Shown here: in pieces, positions 1 to 6,882 of the stretch
Position numbering within the stretch: position 1 is the first letter of the stretch
Layout: the number at the start of each line of letters is the position of its first letter
Assembly (NCBI GenBank): GCA_017860555.1
Contig: JAGDMJ010000127.1
Coordinates: 1 to 8,376 of the forward strand
Length of the DNA: 8,376 nt
Source of the DNA: Bacteroidota bacterium
Lineage (GTDB): Bacteria > Bacteroidota > Ignavibacteria > UBA10030 > UBA6906
Reading direction: 5' to 3'
The notes under the pieces: generated by a model
Database searches by the model: none
The model's input: only the letters and a program-made list of their open reading frames with translations
Told to the model about the DNA's origin: nothing
Position numbers and translations under genes: made by a program

Positions 1-2
1 CT

Positions 3-2459
3 ATTGATGCCGTCCTCCCTCAATTACGAGAAGTGTTCCGTTCCACTCCGAACGTTGTGCTCTCGGCAGCACCCGGTGCCGGCAAGACAACGCGCGTTCC
101 TCTTGCGTTGCTTGAAGAAGAGTGGCTGAAGGGCAAGAGACTCATCATGCTTGAGCCGAGGCGGCTGGCGGCCCAACGAGCCGCGCGCTATATGGCTTCG
201 CAACTCGGTGAGGATGTCGGGGCGACTGTCGGGTACCGCATCCGCGGTGACAGCCGCATCGTTAGGTCCACACGGATTGAGGTGGTCACCGAAGGAGTGT
301 TGACTCGCATGCTGCACCAGCAGCCCGACCTGGCCGGAGTCGCCCTTCTGATCTTCGATGAATTTCATGAACGAAGCATTCATGCGGACACTGGTTTGGC
401 GTTTGCGTTGGATGCCCAGGCGAATCTTCGGGACGATCTACGCATCCTGGTCATGTCTGCGACACTGGATGGCCTTGCAGTATCGCGGGTACTTGGAAAC
501 GCGCCGGCGGTCAAGAGCGAAGGGCGCGAGTTCCCCGTCACAACGCGCTACCTGCAATTCACTCCGGACGGGCCTCTCGAGCCACGCGTGGCTGCTGCAG
601 CCAGGAGAGCACTACGAGAAGAAGCGGGCGATATCCTCGTGTTTCTCCCGGGGCAAAGGGAGATCAGGCGTGTAGAGGCACTTCTGACCGAGGAGACGCA
701 TGTAGATGTGAACATCCATACGCTCTACGGCGAGGCAGGTGCTGAGGCCCAGGAGGCAGCGCTCGCTCCGGCACGGAAGGGGCAACGTAAGGTCATCCTT
801 TCTTCCAGTATCGCCGAGACGAGCCTTACGATTGACGGGGTGCGAGTAGTCGTGGATTCAGGGCTCGCCCGGAGTGCGCGGTTCGATCCGCGAAGAGGAA
901 TGTCCGGGCTAGTCACCATCCCGGTCTCGGCTGCCGTTGCCGATCAGCGGCGAGGGCGGGCCGGAAGGCAGGGGCCAGGCGTATGCTATCGCCTCTGGAC
1001 GGAGGAGCAGCATCGTGCCCTGGCACCTTTCCCGCTGCCGGAAATCCAGGCGGCCGATCTTGCCCCGCTCGCCCTCGACCTGGCACGATGGGGGGCACCA
1101 GAAGGGGACGGACTGCGCTTCATCGACCCTCCCCCCGCTGCGCACCTTGCGCAGGCGCGTCATTTGATGAGAAGCCTGGATGCGTTGGACAGCCAGGGGC
1201 GTCTCACGGCGCATGGAACTGCGATGGCTGATCTCCCCGTGCATCCCCGGCTGGCACACATGATTGTTCGCGCACACGAGCGTGGTCTGGGAGCGTTGGC
1301 TTGCGAGGTCGCCGGGCTTCTTGAGGACCGTGATCTGCTGCGCGGCAAGGGAAACACCGATATTGATCTTGCGGCACGGTGGCACGCCTTGCGTTCCGGT
1401 TCCGGAGTGGACCGCACCGTGCGAGACCGGGTACGTGCCGAAGCGCGCAGACTCCGCGAACTGACCGGAATCAAGAAGAGCGAAGGAGGTGAGGAAAGCC
1501 TGGGGGTCATGCTCGCCCTCGCCTATCCCGAGCGTGTGGCCAGGCGGCGGGGAGGCGCCACCGGCCGCTATCAGATGGCCGGAGGCACCGGCGCGCTCCT
1601 TCCCGAGTGGAGCCTGCTCGCCAGAGAAGAATTCCTCGCCATTGCCGATGTAGACGGGGTGGGAACCGAAGTGCGAGTTTTCCTGGCTTCTCCTCTGGGA
1701 AAGCAAGAGCTTGTCGACCTGTATTCCGACAGGATGACCGTGAATGATGAGGTCTTCTGGAGTCCGGGAGAAGAAGCCGTTGTTGCCCGGCGCATCCGGC
1801 GGCTGGACGCTCTGATCATTGATGAACAGGCAGTTACACCTTCCGATGATGCGCTACATGCCGCGATGGCGGAAGGGGTCCGAATGATGGGGCTCGCCTC
1901 TTTGCCATGGCGACGCGGGTCCGAATCCTTCCGGTCACGCAGTGAATGGCTCCGAAGGCAAGGGCTGGTTCCGGATGATTGGCCGGATCTGAGCGACGAG
2001 CATTTGCTGCAGACACTCCGCGAATGGCTTGGCCCCTTCCTCGGACGGATTGGCCGTCGCGCCGGGCTCGAGCAATTGGACCTCGATGAAGCCCTGCGCA
2101 GCCGATTTTCTTTTCAACAGATGAAAGCGCTCGACCGGCTCGCGCCGGAAACGCTCACTGTCCCAACAGGATCACGAATTCACATCGATTACACACATGC
2201 ACAGCCTATCCTTGCTGTGCGCCTCCAGGAGATGTTCGGGCAAAGTCAAACTGCGACTGTCGGCGAGGGCAAGGTGAAGGTGCTCATTCACCTGCTGTCG
2301 CCGGCGGGCAGGCCGCTCGCGGTGACGCAGGATCTGCCCAGCTTCTGGAAGAACGCGTATCCGGAAGTGAGAAAGGAAATGCGCGGGCGATACCCAAGAC
2401 ATCACTGGCCGGAGAACCCCATGGAGGCGGAGCCAACGAGGCGGGTGAAGCGGAAGTAA
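3..2459 (+). CDS. hrpB: ATP-dependent helicase HrpB (5' end outside the window)
   Basis: DExH-box superfamily 2 helicase of the HrpB family; the family uses ATP to translocate on or unwind nucleic acid, but its physiological substrate is poorly defined. The frame is open from base 3 and the first ten codons (IDAVLPQLRE) match the usual HrpB N-terminus, so the true start lies a few codons upstream; the GTG at 33 should be read as an internal valine. Numbered from that codon, the motifs are Walker A GAGKTT (15-20), TEGVL (86-90), DEFH (109-112), SAT (142-144), FLPGQREI (204-211), AETSLTIDGV (261-270) and QRRGRAGR (305-312). The C-terminal third carries HrpB-specific signatures, including IDYTHAQPILAVRLQE, TQDLPSFW and EVRKEMRGRYPRHHWPE. 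The visible 818 residues match the family's usual length of about 810-825, and no frameshift is seen. It converges on the downstream permease gene. Family assignment is very secure; the cellular role is not inferable here. Confidence 0.96.
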   Translation: MDAVLPQLREVFRSTPNVVLSAAPGAGKTTRVPLALLEEEWLKGKRLIMLEPRRLAAQRAARYMASQLGEDVGATVGYRIRGDSRIVRSTRIEVVTEGVLTRMLHQQPDLAGVALLIFDEFHERSIHADTGLAFALDAQANLRDDLRILVMSATLDGLAVSRVLGNAPAVKSEGREFPVTTRYLQFTPDGPLEPRVAAAARRALREEAGDILVFLPGQREIRRVEALLTEETHVDVNIHTLYGEAGAEAQEAALAPARKGQRKVILSSSIAETSLTIDGVRVVVDSGLARSARFDPRRGMSGLVTIPVSAAVADQRRGRAGRQGPGVCYRLWTEEQHRALAPFPLPEIQAADLAPLALDLARWGAPEGDGLRFIDPPPAAHLAQARHLMRSLDALDSQGRLTAHGTAMADLPVHPRLAHMIVRAHERGLGALACEVAGLLEDRDLLRGKGNTDIDLAARWHALRSGSGVDRTVRDRVRAEARRLRELTGIKKSEGGEESLGVMLALAYPERVARRRGGATGRYQMAGGTGALLPEWSLLAREEFLAIADVDGVGTEVRVFLASPLGKQELVDLYSDRMTVNDEVFWSPGEEAVVARRIRRLDALIIDEQAVTPSDDALHAAMAEGVRMMGLASLPWRRGSESFRSRSEWLRRQGLVPDDWPDLSDEHLLQTLREWLGPFLGRIGRRAGLEQLDLDEALRSRFSFQQMKALDRLAPETLTVPTGSRIHIDYTHAQPILAVRLQEMFGQSQTATVGEGKVKVLIHLLSPAGRPLAVTQDLPSFWKNAYPEVRKEMRGRYPRHHWPENPMEAEPTRRVKRK

Positions 2460-2460
2460 A

Positions 2461-2487
2461 GGGTACAGGTGCCGGGTATCAGGTGTC
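2461..2487. repeat. Short imperfect tandem duplication, two units
   Basis: Two adjacent copies of a GGGTA(T)CAGGTGYC unit: GGGTACAGGTGCC (2461-2473) and GGGTATCAGGTGTC (2474-2487). They differ by one inserted base and one transition. The pair begins one base after the hrpB stop codon region and lies in the 70-bp gap between the convergent hrpB and permease genes. It may be a small member of a dispersed intergenic repeat or a chance slippage product. Confidence 0.55.
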
Positions 2488-2529
2488 AGTGATATTTCAC
2501 TTGTTCCCGCCCTGAGGCATCAAGACGCG

Positions 2530-3615
2530 TCATTTCTGTTTCTCGTTCTTCTTGACCGAGTGAACCGGGATCGCATCCCCCAGGATCATTCCCCACGGTG
2601 TGAGCGGATCAATGCGGTCGAAGATGACCTTCATGATGGCCACGATCGGGAGAGAGAGGAACATACCCGTGATGCCCCAGAGACCGGCTCCTACAAGAAG
2701 GGCCACGATGGCGGCGAGCGAATTCACGTTCACACGCCCTCCGACAATGAGAGGCACAATGACGTTGTTGTCGATGATCTGAATGACCGCATATGATGCC
2801 ACCACACCGAAGGCATACCAGACCGAATCCTTCGTGATCAGCGCCATGAGAGTGGGGAGTATGCCTCCGATGATGATGCCAATATACGGTATCAGGTTGA
2901 GCAGTCCCGCAAGGACTCCGAAGAGAATCGCATAGTCAATGCCCAGCGCGAGGAGTGCAGCGGTATTCAGGACGATCACGATGAGCGTTTCAATGGTGAG
3001 TCCCCTCAGGTACTGCTGTACCATTCCCCCTGCCTCACGGAGAATTGTGCCGACCTTGTTGTGCTCTTTTCGGGAGGTGAGCCGAAAAAAGAACTCGAGC
3101 CAGAGGTCGCGATAGTAGAGGAGAAGAAAAATGTAGAGCGGTATCAGGACCAGATTGATCGTAAACGCGGAAAACGCCAGGAGTAATCCTCCGAGGGTTG
3201 CCGCCCCGGACTTTGCGGCAGATCCGGTAGCTTCCTTTAGGAGTTGGATCTGCCGGCTCTGGGCGATGTTCAGGTGTTCCTCCACCAGTGCCTGCAGGTC
3301 CGCGAAGTAGGTGATGATCTTGCTCTCGAGTTTAGGCCAGTCCTCCGCGAAGGTGGCGATCTGAAGGGAGAAGAACACCACCAGGCCGACGACCACAAGG
3401 ATCAGAAGGGCGATTGCCAGGGTGATGGCCACAACATATGGCACACGGCGGCTGGTCAGGAATTTTACGATCGGGTAGATCAGGAGCGCAAGGAAGGCAG
3501 AGAGAGCGATCGGGGCCAGAATATCCCGTCCAAAGTAAAGGATCAGAGCCAACAGGACCGTGCTGAGAAGGATGGCTGTGAGTGTAACAACGAAGGGGAG
3601 GCGGTTCTCAGTCAT
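2530..3615 (-). CDS. AI-2E family transporter (multispan membrane permease)
   Basis: Inner-membrane protein of the AI-2E transporter family (PF01594 type; relatives include TqsA, PerM/YdiK and Na+/H+ antiporters), which exports or exchanges small solutes. Substrate cannot be told from sequence. Read from ATG 3615 (361 aa), it shows paired N-terminal membrane segments at about 7-27 and 31-53, a third at 60-85, a soluble charged stretch at about 90-135, a membrane segment at 140-168, then a C-terminal cluster from 205 to 333. Family signatures are QYLRGLTIETLIV (201-213), NLIPYIGIIIGGILP (240-254) and DNNVIVPLIVGGRVN (282-296). The C-terminus is short, polar and lysine-rich. An upstream in-frame ATG at 3711 would add 32 residues rich in Cys, Pro and Gly that look non-coding and cross a GC palindrome; the shorter start is preferred, although no strong ribosome-binding site precedes either start. 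Confidence 0.93.
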   Translation of the reverse strand: MTENRLPFVVTLTAILLSTVLLALILYFGRDILAPIALSAFLALLIYPIVKFLTSRRVPYVVAITLAIALLILVVVGLVVFFSLQIATFAEDWPKLESKIITYFADLQALVEEHLNIAQSRQIQLLKEATGSAAKSGAATLGGLLLAFSAFTINLVLIPLYIFLLLYYRDLWLEFFFRLTSRKEHNKVGTILREAGGMVQQYLRGLTIETLIVIVLNTAALLALGIDYAILFGVLAGLLNLIPYIGIIIGGILPTLMALITKDSVWYAFGVVASYAVIQIIDNNVIVPLIVGGRVNVNSLAAIVALLVGAGLWGITGMFLSLPIVAIMKVIFDRIDPLTPWGMILGDAIPVHSVKKNEKQK

Positions 3616-3640
3616 TGAGATGTAAGATGATGCGTATTTT

Positions 3641-3656
3641 CCCGCCCCGGGGCGGG
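3641..3656. repeat. Perfect 16-bp GC palindrome upstream of the permease gene
   Basis: The sequence CCCGCCCCGGGGCGGG is fully self-complementary and lies 26 bp upstream of the preferred permease start codon. It has no loop, and a T-run precedes it on the plus strand. It could be a protein-binding site or a folded element in the permease leader. If the upstream start at 3711 were used, it would be coding sequence, which I consider unlikely. Confidence 0.6.
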
Positions 3657-3743
3657 GTTCTTTGTACGTGCAACAGCAGGGTGGAAGAAGGTGTTCCGGA
3701 GAAAGAGGCATTTCGGCTCGCTTCTCCGCACGAAATCAGCCGG

Positions 3744-3759
3744 CTATTCTTGGGAATAG
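3744..3759. promoter_or_regulatory. Inverted repeat, possible operator for the permease gene
   Basis: Six-base perfect arms CTATTC and GAATAG are separated by TTGG. It lies about 130 bp upstream of the permease start, next to a -10-like TATCTT on the minus strand (3769-3764). Dyad symmetry is seen directly; a role as an operator is inference, and six-base arms can occur by chance. Confidence 0.25.
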
Positions 3760-3813
3760 GGGGAAGATACATGACATGAACTTCGGGGGAAACGGAAGTC
3801 AGGGTTGTGGCTC

Positions 3814-3836
3814 TGGCCGGGAAGGCCGACCGGCCA
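3814..3836. repeat. GC-rich hairpin, 7-bp stem
   Basis: Perfect seven-base arms TGGCCGG and CCGGCCA enclose the nine-base loop GAAGGCCGA. An A-run follows on the plus strand, so on the minus strand the T-run precedes the stem. That is the wrong order for an intrinsic terminator of the minus-strand gene. Confidence 0.45.
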
Positions 3837-3906
3837 AAAATTGACCCGCCCCGACAAGTCCAGAACGTCGAGGCGGTGTGGCGCAAGCGCCGTGATGTCT
3901 ACGCCA

Positions 3907-4848
3907 TCAGTCTTTTGGCTTCCTTTTTTCGAGGTCCAGCTTGCGTTGCCACCACTCCGCAGCCCCTTCCGTGGAATTCCGCGACAACTCAGTGAGGTCC
4001 CCCGTGCTGGCTACCATCTGTCCTTGTGCGGTCAGCAGTTGACGTTTGGTGGTGGGGTTCTTTGCATCCTCGCCGTAACGGATCTTTGCGAGCTTGTCCT
4101 GCAAGGGTGAGAATCGCGCGTTATACTTGTCCCATGCCGCCTTCCATTCTTTCTGTACCGCTTTGAGAAATTCATTCTCTGTGGCGAGATGCTTCTGCAT
4201 CGCTTTCGTCCGAAGCTCGTAGTCTGCCTTCGGTTCCGGGCCGCTCATCTCGCCGTAGTTGATCTGAGGGAGTTTCTTTGCCTGCTCTTCCTGCCATGTC
4301 TGGATTTCGGAGTGCTTTGCATTGCGGTCGTTTGTCATTTTCTCCCGCGCCTCATGTCCAGCCTGCCAGGTCTGGACGTCCTTGCCGAGCTCTTCGTTGA
4401 TTCTGTTGCACTCTTGCTGCGCCGCCATGACGGACTGTGACTCGGGAGTCATTGCCGTGGACCCCATCCCCATCGTCTTGCTCATTTCCATCGCCATCTT
4501 CATCTGATCTTCCTTGCTCATCGATTTGAACTTCTTCTGCATTTCCTTCTGGTCCATTTGCGTGGCCGCGTCGATCTGCGGCTTGGACAGCAGTTCAATC
4601 GCCTTCTGGATCTGCTTGTTGGTAGATTCAAGTTGGTCGACGACTGGCTTGTAGAAACCATCCGCCTTGCGCTGATCATGCGCAGGGTCGTCCTTGCCGC
4701 CGGTGGTACGCGAAAACGCATCTGTGACATCCTTCGGCGGGGCGGGGATCTTAGCGGCGATCTCGAGGATATTCACTTTTACCACATCCTGTGCGACTGC
4801 CATAACGGGAAGGGCCAGAAGCAGATATATCATGAGTGAACAGACCAT
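3907..4848 (-). CDS. Exported protein of unknown function with Met-rich helical region
   Basis: I do not recognise this family. The 313-residue product starts with a signal peptide (hydrophobic core about 4-16, probable cleavage AVA-QD near residue 19/20), so it is probably periplasmic. The mature part is strongly charged and probably helical. A segment at 98-141 holds 11 Met in 44 residues, including MKMAMEM and MGMG. The following part has two similar blocks: QTWQ at 159-162 and 183-186, and YGE at 198-200 and 258-260. One Cys occurs in the mature chain (147), so disulfides within it are not expected. Start ATG 4848 is supported by minus-strand AAAGGAG (GGAG ten bases upstream) and a promoter at 4914-4942. 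It appears monocistronic, since the next gene on the strand lies about 290 bp downstream. Met-rich segments occur in some copper-handling proteins, but no metal-binding family signature is visible, so no function is assigned. Confidence 0.82.
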   Translation of the reverse strand: MVCSLMIYLLLALPVMAVAQDVVKVNILEIAAKIPAPPKDVTDAFSRTTGGKDDPAHDQRKADGFYKPVVDQLESTNKQIQKAIELLSKPQIDAATQMDQKEMQKKFKSMSKEDQMKMAMEMSKTMGMGSTAMTPESQSVMAAQQECNRINEELGKDVQTWQAGHEAREKMTNDRNAKHSEIQTWQEEQAKKLPQINYGEMSGPEPKADYELRTKAMQKHLATENEFLKAVQKEWKAAWDKYNARFSPLQDKLAKIRYGEDAKNPTTKRQLLTAQGQMVASTGDLTELSRNSTEGAAEWWQRKLDLEKRKPKD

Positions 4849-4913
4849 ACGGGAAACTCTCCTTTCCGGGTGTCAAAGCAACGGTAGGACAGACGGTGGG
4901 TGCAGCATTTACA

Positions 4914-4942
4914 AGTATACTAAGGGCAAGGTACTGAATCAA
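4914..4942 (-). promoter_or_regulatory. Sigma-70-type promoter for the exported Met-rich protein gene
   Basis: Read on the minus strand, -35 TTGATT (4942-4937) and -10 TATACT (4919-4914) are separated by exactly 17 bp. Transcription would start near 4907, leaving a leader of about 59 bases that contains the AAAGGAG ribosome-binding site. Confidence 0.65.
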
Positions 4943-5018
4943 GCCTGCCGGGTATCCCCCGGGGAAGTGAGGAGCATTCCTTTCATCGCAACGGAAGAAC
5001 GGCAGGGGCCCGGGCGGC

Positions 5019-5047
5019 TTGAGACAGGGGAGAAATCCTCGTATCTT
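5019..5047 (+). promoter_or_regulatory. Sigma-70-type promoter for the YchF-family gene
   Basis: -35 TTGAGA (5019-5024) and -10 TATCTT (5042-5047) are separated by 17 bp. The predicted transcription start near 5054 leaves about 28 bases before ATG 5082, with AGGGAAG (5069-5075) as ribosome-binding site. This placement argues against the upstream TTG at 5019 as the protein start. A weak inverted repeat, CTTGA-ATTCA-TCAAG (5045-5059), overlaps the -10 edge and start site and might be an operator, but its arms are only five bases. Confidence 0.65.
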
Positions 5048-5081
5048 GAATTCATCAAGCCATACATCAGGGAAGTATACC

Positions 5082-6167
5082 ATGCAGATCGGCATTGTCG
5101 GGCTCCCATTCTCGGGAAAATCAACTCTCTTTCAGGCAGCAACAAAGATGCACCTTGACCCATCGGCCCTGGGAAAAGCGGAGGCACATCACGCGATCGT
5201 GAAGATCCCCGATCCGCGCCTGGATAAACTCTCCGCACTGTTCAACCCTAAGAGCACTGTCTATGCGACCATCGAATTTGTGGATGTGGTCGGGCTGAAG
5301 AAAGGGGAATCGGGATCGACCCAGTTCACCACCAATTTCTTCTCCAATGTCAAGACCAACGACGCCCTCGTCCAGGTGGTCCGCGCTTTCACGAATGATG
5401 CCGTTCCGCACCCGGACGGAACTGTCGATGCTGAGCGGGATATTGCCTCCTTCGAAACGGAATTCATCATTGCCGATCTCTCCATCATCGAGACGCGCCT
5501 GGAGAGGCTCAGGAAGCAGCTCCAAAAATCCCAGGAGGCTCAGATGAAGGCCGAGCTTCCGGTGCTGGAACAAAGCCATCAGGTGCTGGACGGGGAGAAG
5601 CCCCTCCGGGAAGCTGAGTTCTCGAGGGAGGAGATGCAGGTCCTCAAGACCTATCAGCTCCTGTCGCTCAAGCCAATGCTCATTGCGGTGAACTTTGACG
5701 AATCGCAACAGCGCGAGGCGGAGGATCTCGTGGGCCGTGTTGCCGCCAGGAAGGAGGGAAACAACACGAAGGTCGTTTCTTTTTTCGGGAAAATCGACCT
5801 GGAGATGTCCGAGCTCCCCGCAGAAGAAGCCCGGGCCTTCATGGATGAGTACGGCATCAAGGAATCCGCGCTCGACACGCTGATCCGCGAAGCTTACGCG
5901 CTTCTCGGGTTGCAGTCATTTTTCACTGTCGGCGAAGACGAGTGCAGGGCATGGACGATCAGGAAGGGAGCGACGGCACAAGAAGCCGCCGGCGTGATTC
6001 ATTCTGACTTTGTCAGCAAGTTCATTCGCGCGGAAGTTGTCGGCTATGATGATTTCATGGCGCATGGCGGGTCGTTTCCCAGGGTAAAAGAGGCGGGACT
6101 CTGGAGGCTGGAAGGAAAGGAATACCCGGTGAAGGATGGCGATATTCTCTCCATCAGGCACAGCTAG
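5082..6167 (+). CDS. ychF: YchF/OLA1-family P-loop NTPase, diverged G motifs
   Basis: Member of the Obg-related YchF/OLA1 family: cytoplasmic ATPases/GTPases that bind ribosomes and are linked to translation and stress responses. From ATG 5082 (361 aa, the usual YchF length) it has Walker A GLPFSGKST (7-15), a G3-like DVVGLKKG (68-75), a helical insert at about 135-190 and the G4-position NFDE (204-207), which fits the YchF NxxE pattern rather than NKxD. The C-terminal TGS-like domain (about 277-361) is highly characteristic: RAWTIRKGATAQEAAGVIHS, then DFVSKFIRAEVVGYDDF and WRLEGKEYPVKDGDI. Compared with canonical YchF, G1 is GLPFSGKS instead of GLPNVGKS, the NFPFCTIEPN switch-I segment is not recognisable, and DIAGLVKGAS is replaced. 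It may therefore be a divergent paralogue rather than the housekeeping ychF. Ribosome-binding site AGGGAAG lies six bases upstream. The stop overlaps that of the convergent gene. Confidence 0.9.
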   Translation: MQIGIVGLPFSGKSTLFQAATKMHLDPSALGKAEAHHAIVKIPDPRLDKLSALFNPKSTVYATIEFVDVVGLKKGESGSTQFTTNFFSNVKTNDALVQVVRAFTNDAVPHPDGTVDAERDIASFETEFIIADLSIIETRLERLRKQLQKSQEAQMKAELPVLEQSHQVLDGEKPLREAEFSREEMQVLKTYQLLSLKPMLIAVNFDESQQREAEDLVGRVAARKEGNNTKVVSFFGKIDLEMSELPAEEARAFMDEYGIKESALDTLIREAYALLGLQSFFTVGEDECRAWTIRKGATAQEAAGVIHSDFVSKFIRAEVVGYDDFMAHGGSFPRVKEAGLWRLEGKEYPVKDGDILSIRHS

Positions 6168-6505
6168 GGCCCTTTGTATCGGACGGCGATCCCCGTGGCC
6201 GTGCCGTCCATGATTTCGTACCCGATGATAGCGTCTGCCCCGATCTTGGCCGCTTCCTTCCGCATGCGCCTCAAGTACTCGTCGGGCAAGAGTTCGGACT
6301 GCGTGCTGATGCCGACGGTGCCAAGTTCTTCCACCTCACGCCCGATTGTCCTCTCGGCGAACACCGCGATACCCGCCTCGTTGAAGGTCGGTTTGTGGGG
6401 AGCAACACCGTCGTTCAGATGCACAATGCTCTCCGTTCCTCCTCCGCAGGCGGCGCAGTGCATGAGCAAGGGGAGGCTCATCCACATGGAGCGCAAAAGG
6501 GTCAT
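6164..6505 (-). CDS. Small exported or lipoprotein-like protein, YbjQ/RcsF-like fold
   Basis: The 113-residue product has a short basic N-terminus and hydrophobic stretch (about 8-19) ending in Cys-Ala-Ala-Cys (17-20). Cys20 could be a lipidated residue, but the lipobox is not classical. The C-terminal part, ELGTVGISTQSELL (60-73) then RRMRKEAAKIGADAIIGYEI (79-98), follows the pattern of small envelope proteins with the YbjQ/RcsF-type alpha/beta fold (strand-Gly, helix with RxxMxxEA, then GADAIIG). Function is unknown. The start ATG 6505 overlaps the previous gene's stop as ATGA, and AAGGAAGG lies seven bases upstream, so translation is probably coupled. It resembles its upstream neighbour in the same helix-Gly-Ala-Ile block. 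Its TAG stop shares CTAG with the stop of the convergent YchF gene. Confidence 0.8.
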   Translation of the reverse strand: MTLLRSMWMSLPLLMHCAACGGGTESIVHLNDGVAPHKPTFNEAGIAVFAERTIGREVEELGTVGISTQSELLPDEYLRRMRKEAAKIGADAIIGYEIMDGTATGIAVRYKGP

Positions 6506-6882
6506 GGCGGGGCCTTCCTTCTGACAACGACGCCGCGGACGAAGTAGGCCTTATCGAAGACCGGAAACGAAAGGAAACTGCCTACCTGTTTGACATTGAC
6601 TCCGACGCGGGCGTTCATGATTGCTTCACCGCCCACCTCACCGGCGCGTTTGCGGGAGAGGCGCACGACATTCCCCAGTTCGGATTCCTGGATGAACAGG
6701 TAACCGATCTCCTTGTAGGGTGGACTCGGAAGGATCTCCGTGGTGATGCGCACGGAGTCGGGCTTCACGGCGGGATAGTAGGTTTCGTCGCTCGTCAGGA
6801 CGACGACGCTCGGGTTTGCACACCCCGCCGCAATCAGTGCCGCGGCAAGTGGGAAAGATGAAAGACCAATTCGCAGTTTCAC
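6502..6882 (-). CDS. Lipoprotein, first gene of a coupled pair
   Basis: A 126-residue predicted lipoprotein. The basic N-terminus MKLR is followed by a hydrophobic segment and the lipobox-like IAAGC with Cys21 as the likely lipidated residue (Ala rather than Leu at -3). The mature region contains YYPAVKPDSVRI (35-46) and PYKEIGYLFIQESELG (55-70), then RLSRKRAGEVGGEAIM (74-89), a pattern I associate with small bacterial outer-membrane lipoproteins of YbjQ/RcsF-like fold. It starts with GTG at 6882; AAGGG lies about ten bases upstream, a weak ribosome-binding site. It overlaps the next gene by four bases (ATGA). It lies 89 bp downstream of the TPR gene on the same strand and I see no clear promoter in the gap, so the three genes may be one transcription unit. 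No biochemical function can be assigned. Confidence 0.85.
   Translation of the reverse strand: MKLRIGLSSFPLAAALIAAGCANPSVVVLTSDETYYPAVKPDSVRITTEILPSPPYKEIGYLFIQESELGNVVRLSRKRAGEVGGEAIMNARVGVNVKQVGSFLSFPVFDKAYFVRGVVVRRKAPP

Larger units (their letters stand above)
3616..3906. other. Intergenic region with several palindromes, no gene
   Basis: A gap of about 290 bp between the exported Met-rich protein gene and the permease gene, both on the minus strand. Short ORFs here have unstructured, Arg/Pro/Ser-rich translations and no ribosome-binding sites, so I call none. It contains a perfect 16-bp GC palindrome (3641-3656), an inverted repeat CTATTC-TTGG-GAATAG (3744-3759), a hairpin TGGCCGG-N9-CCGGCCA (3814-3836) and GGCGC-AA-GCGCC (3880-3891) just downstream of the Met-rich gene's stop. 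The last could form an RNA hairpin but lacks a following U-tract. A promoter for the permease gene should lie here; the best -10-like element on the minus strand (TATCTT, 3769-3764) has no good -35 partner. Confidence 0.6.

Noticed and set aside
909..1706. 265-codon open frame antisense to hrpB
   Set aside because: It lies wholly inside the conserved helicase coding region, its translation is low-complexity and resembles no family, and no promoter or ribosome-binding site precedes it. GC-rich coding DNA often keeps the opposite strand open.
2488..2501. AGTGA-TATT-TCACT as a bidirectional terminator between hrpB and the permease gene
   Set aside because: The stem is only five base pairs, AT-rich, and is not followed by a T-run on either strand. 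It may contribute to structure but is not a supported terminator.
3616..3711. N-terminal extension of the permease to ATG 3711
   Set aside because: The added residues are Cys/Pro/Gly-rich, cross a perfect GC palindrome and do not look like AI-2E family N-termini. A GGAG lies about 12 bases upstream of that ATG, so it is not fully excluded.
3608..3886. 92-codon minus-strand frame in the gap before the permease gene
   Set aside because: It overlaps the permease start, its translation is Ser/Arg/Pro-rich without structure, and no ribosome-binding site is seen.
5019..5081. N-terminal extension of the YchF-family protein
   Set aside because: It would begin with TTG inside the predicted -35 box, and family members begin directly before the GIVGLP motif, as ATG 5082 does with its own ribosome-binding site.
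4694..5158. 154-codon plus-strand frame across the divergent intergenic region
   Set aside because: It covers two promoters and the starts of two well-supported genes, and its translation has no recognisable features.
5121..5708. 195-codon open frame antisense to the YchF-family gene
   Set aside because: It is a shadow of a strongly conserved protein on the other strand, with no family signature and no translation signals.
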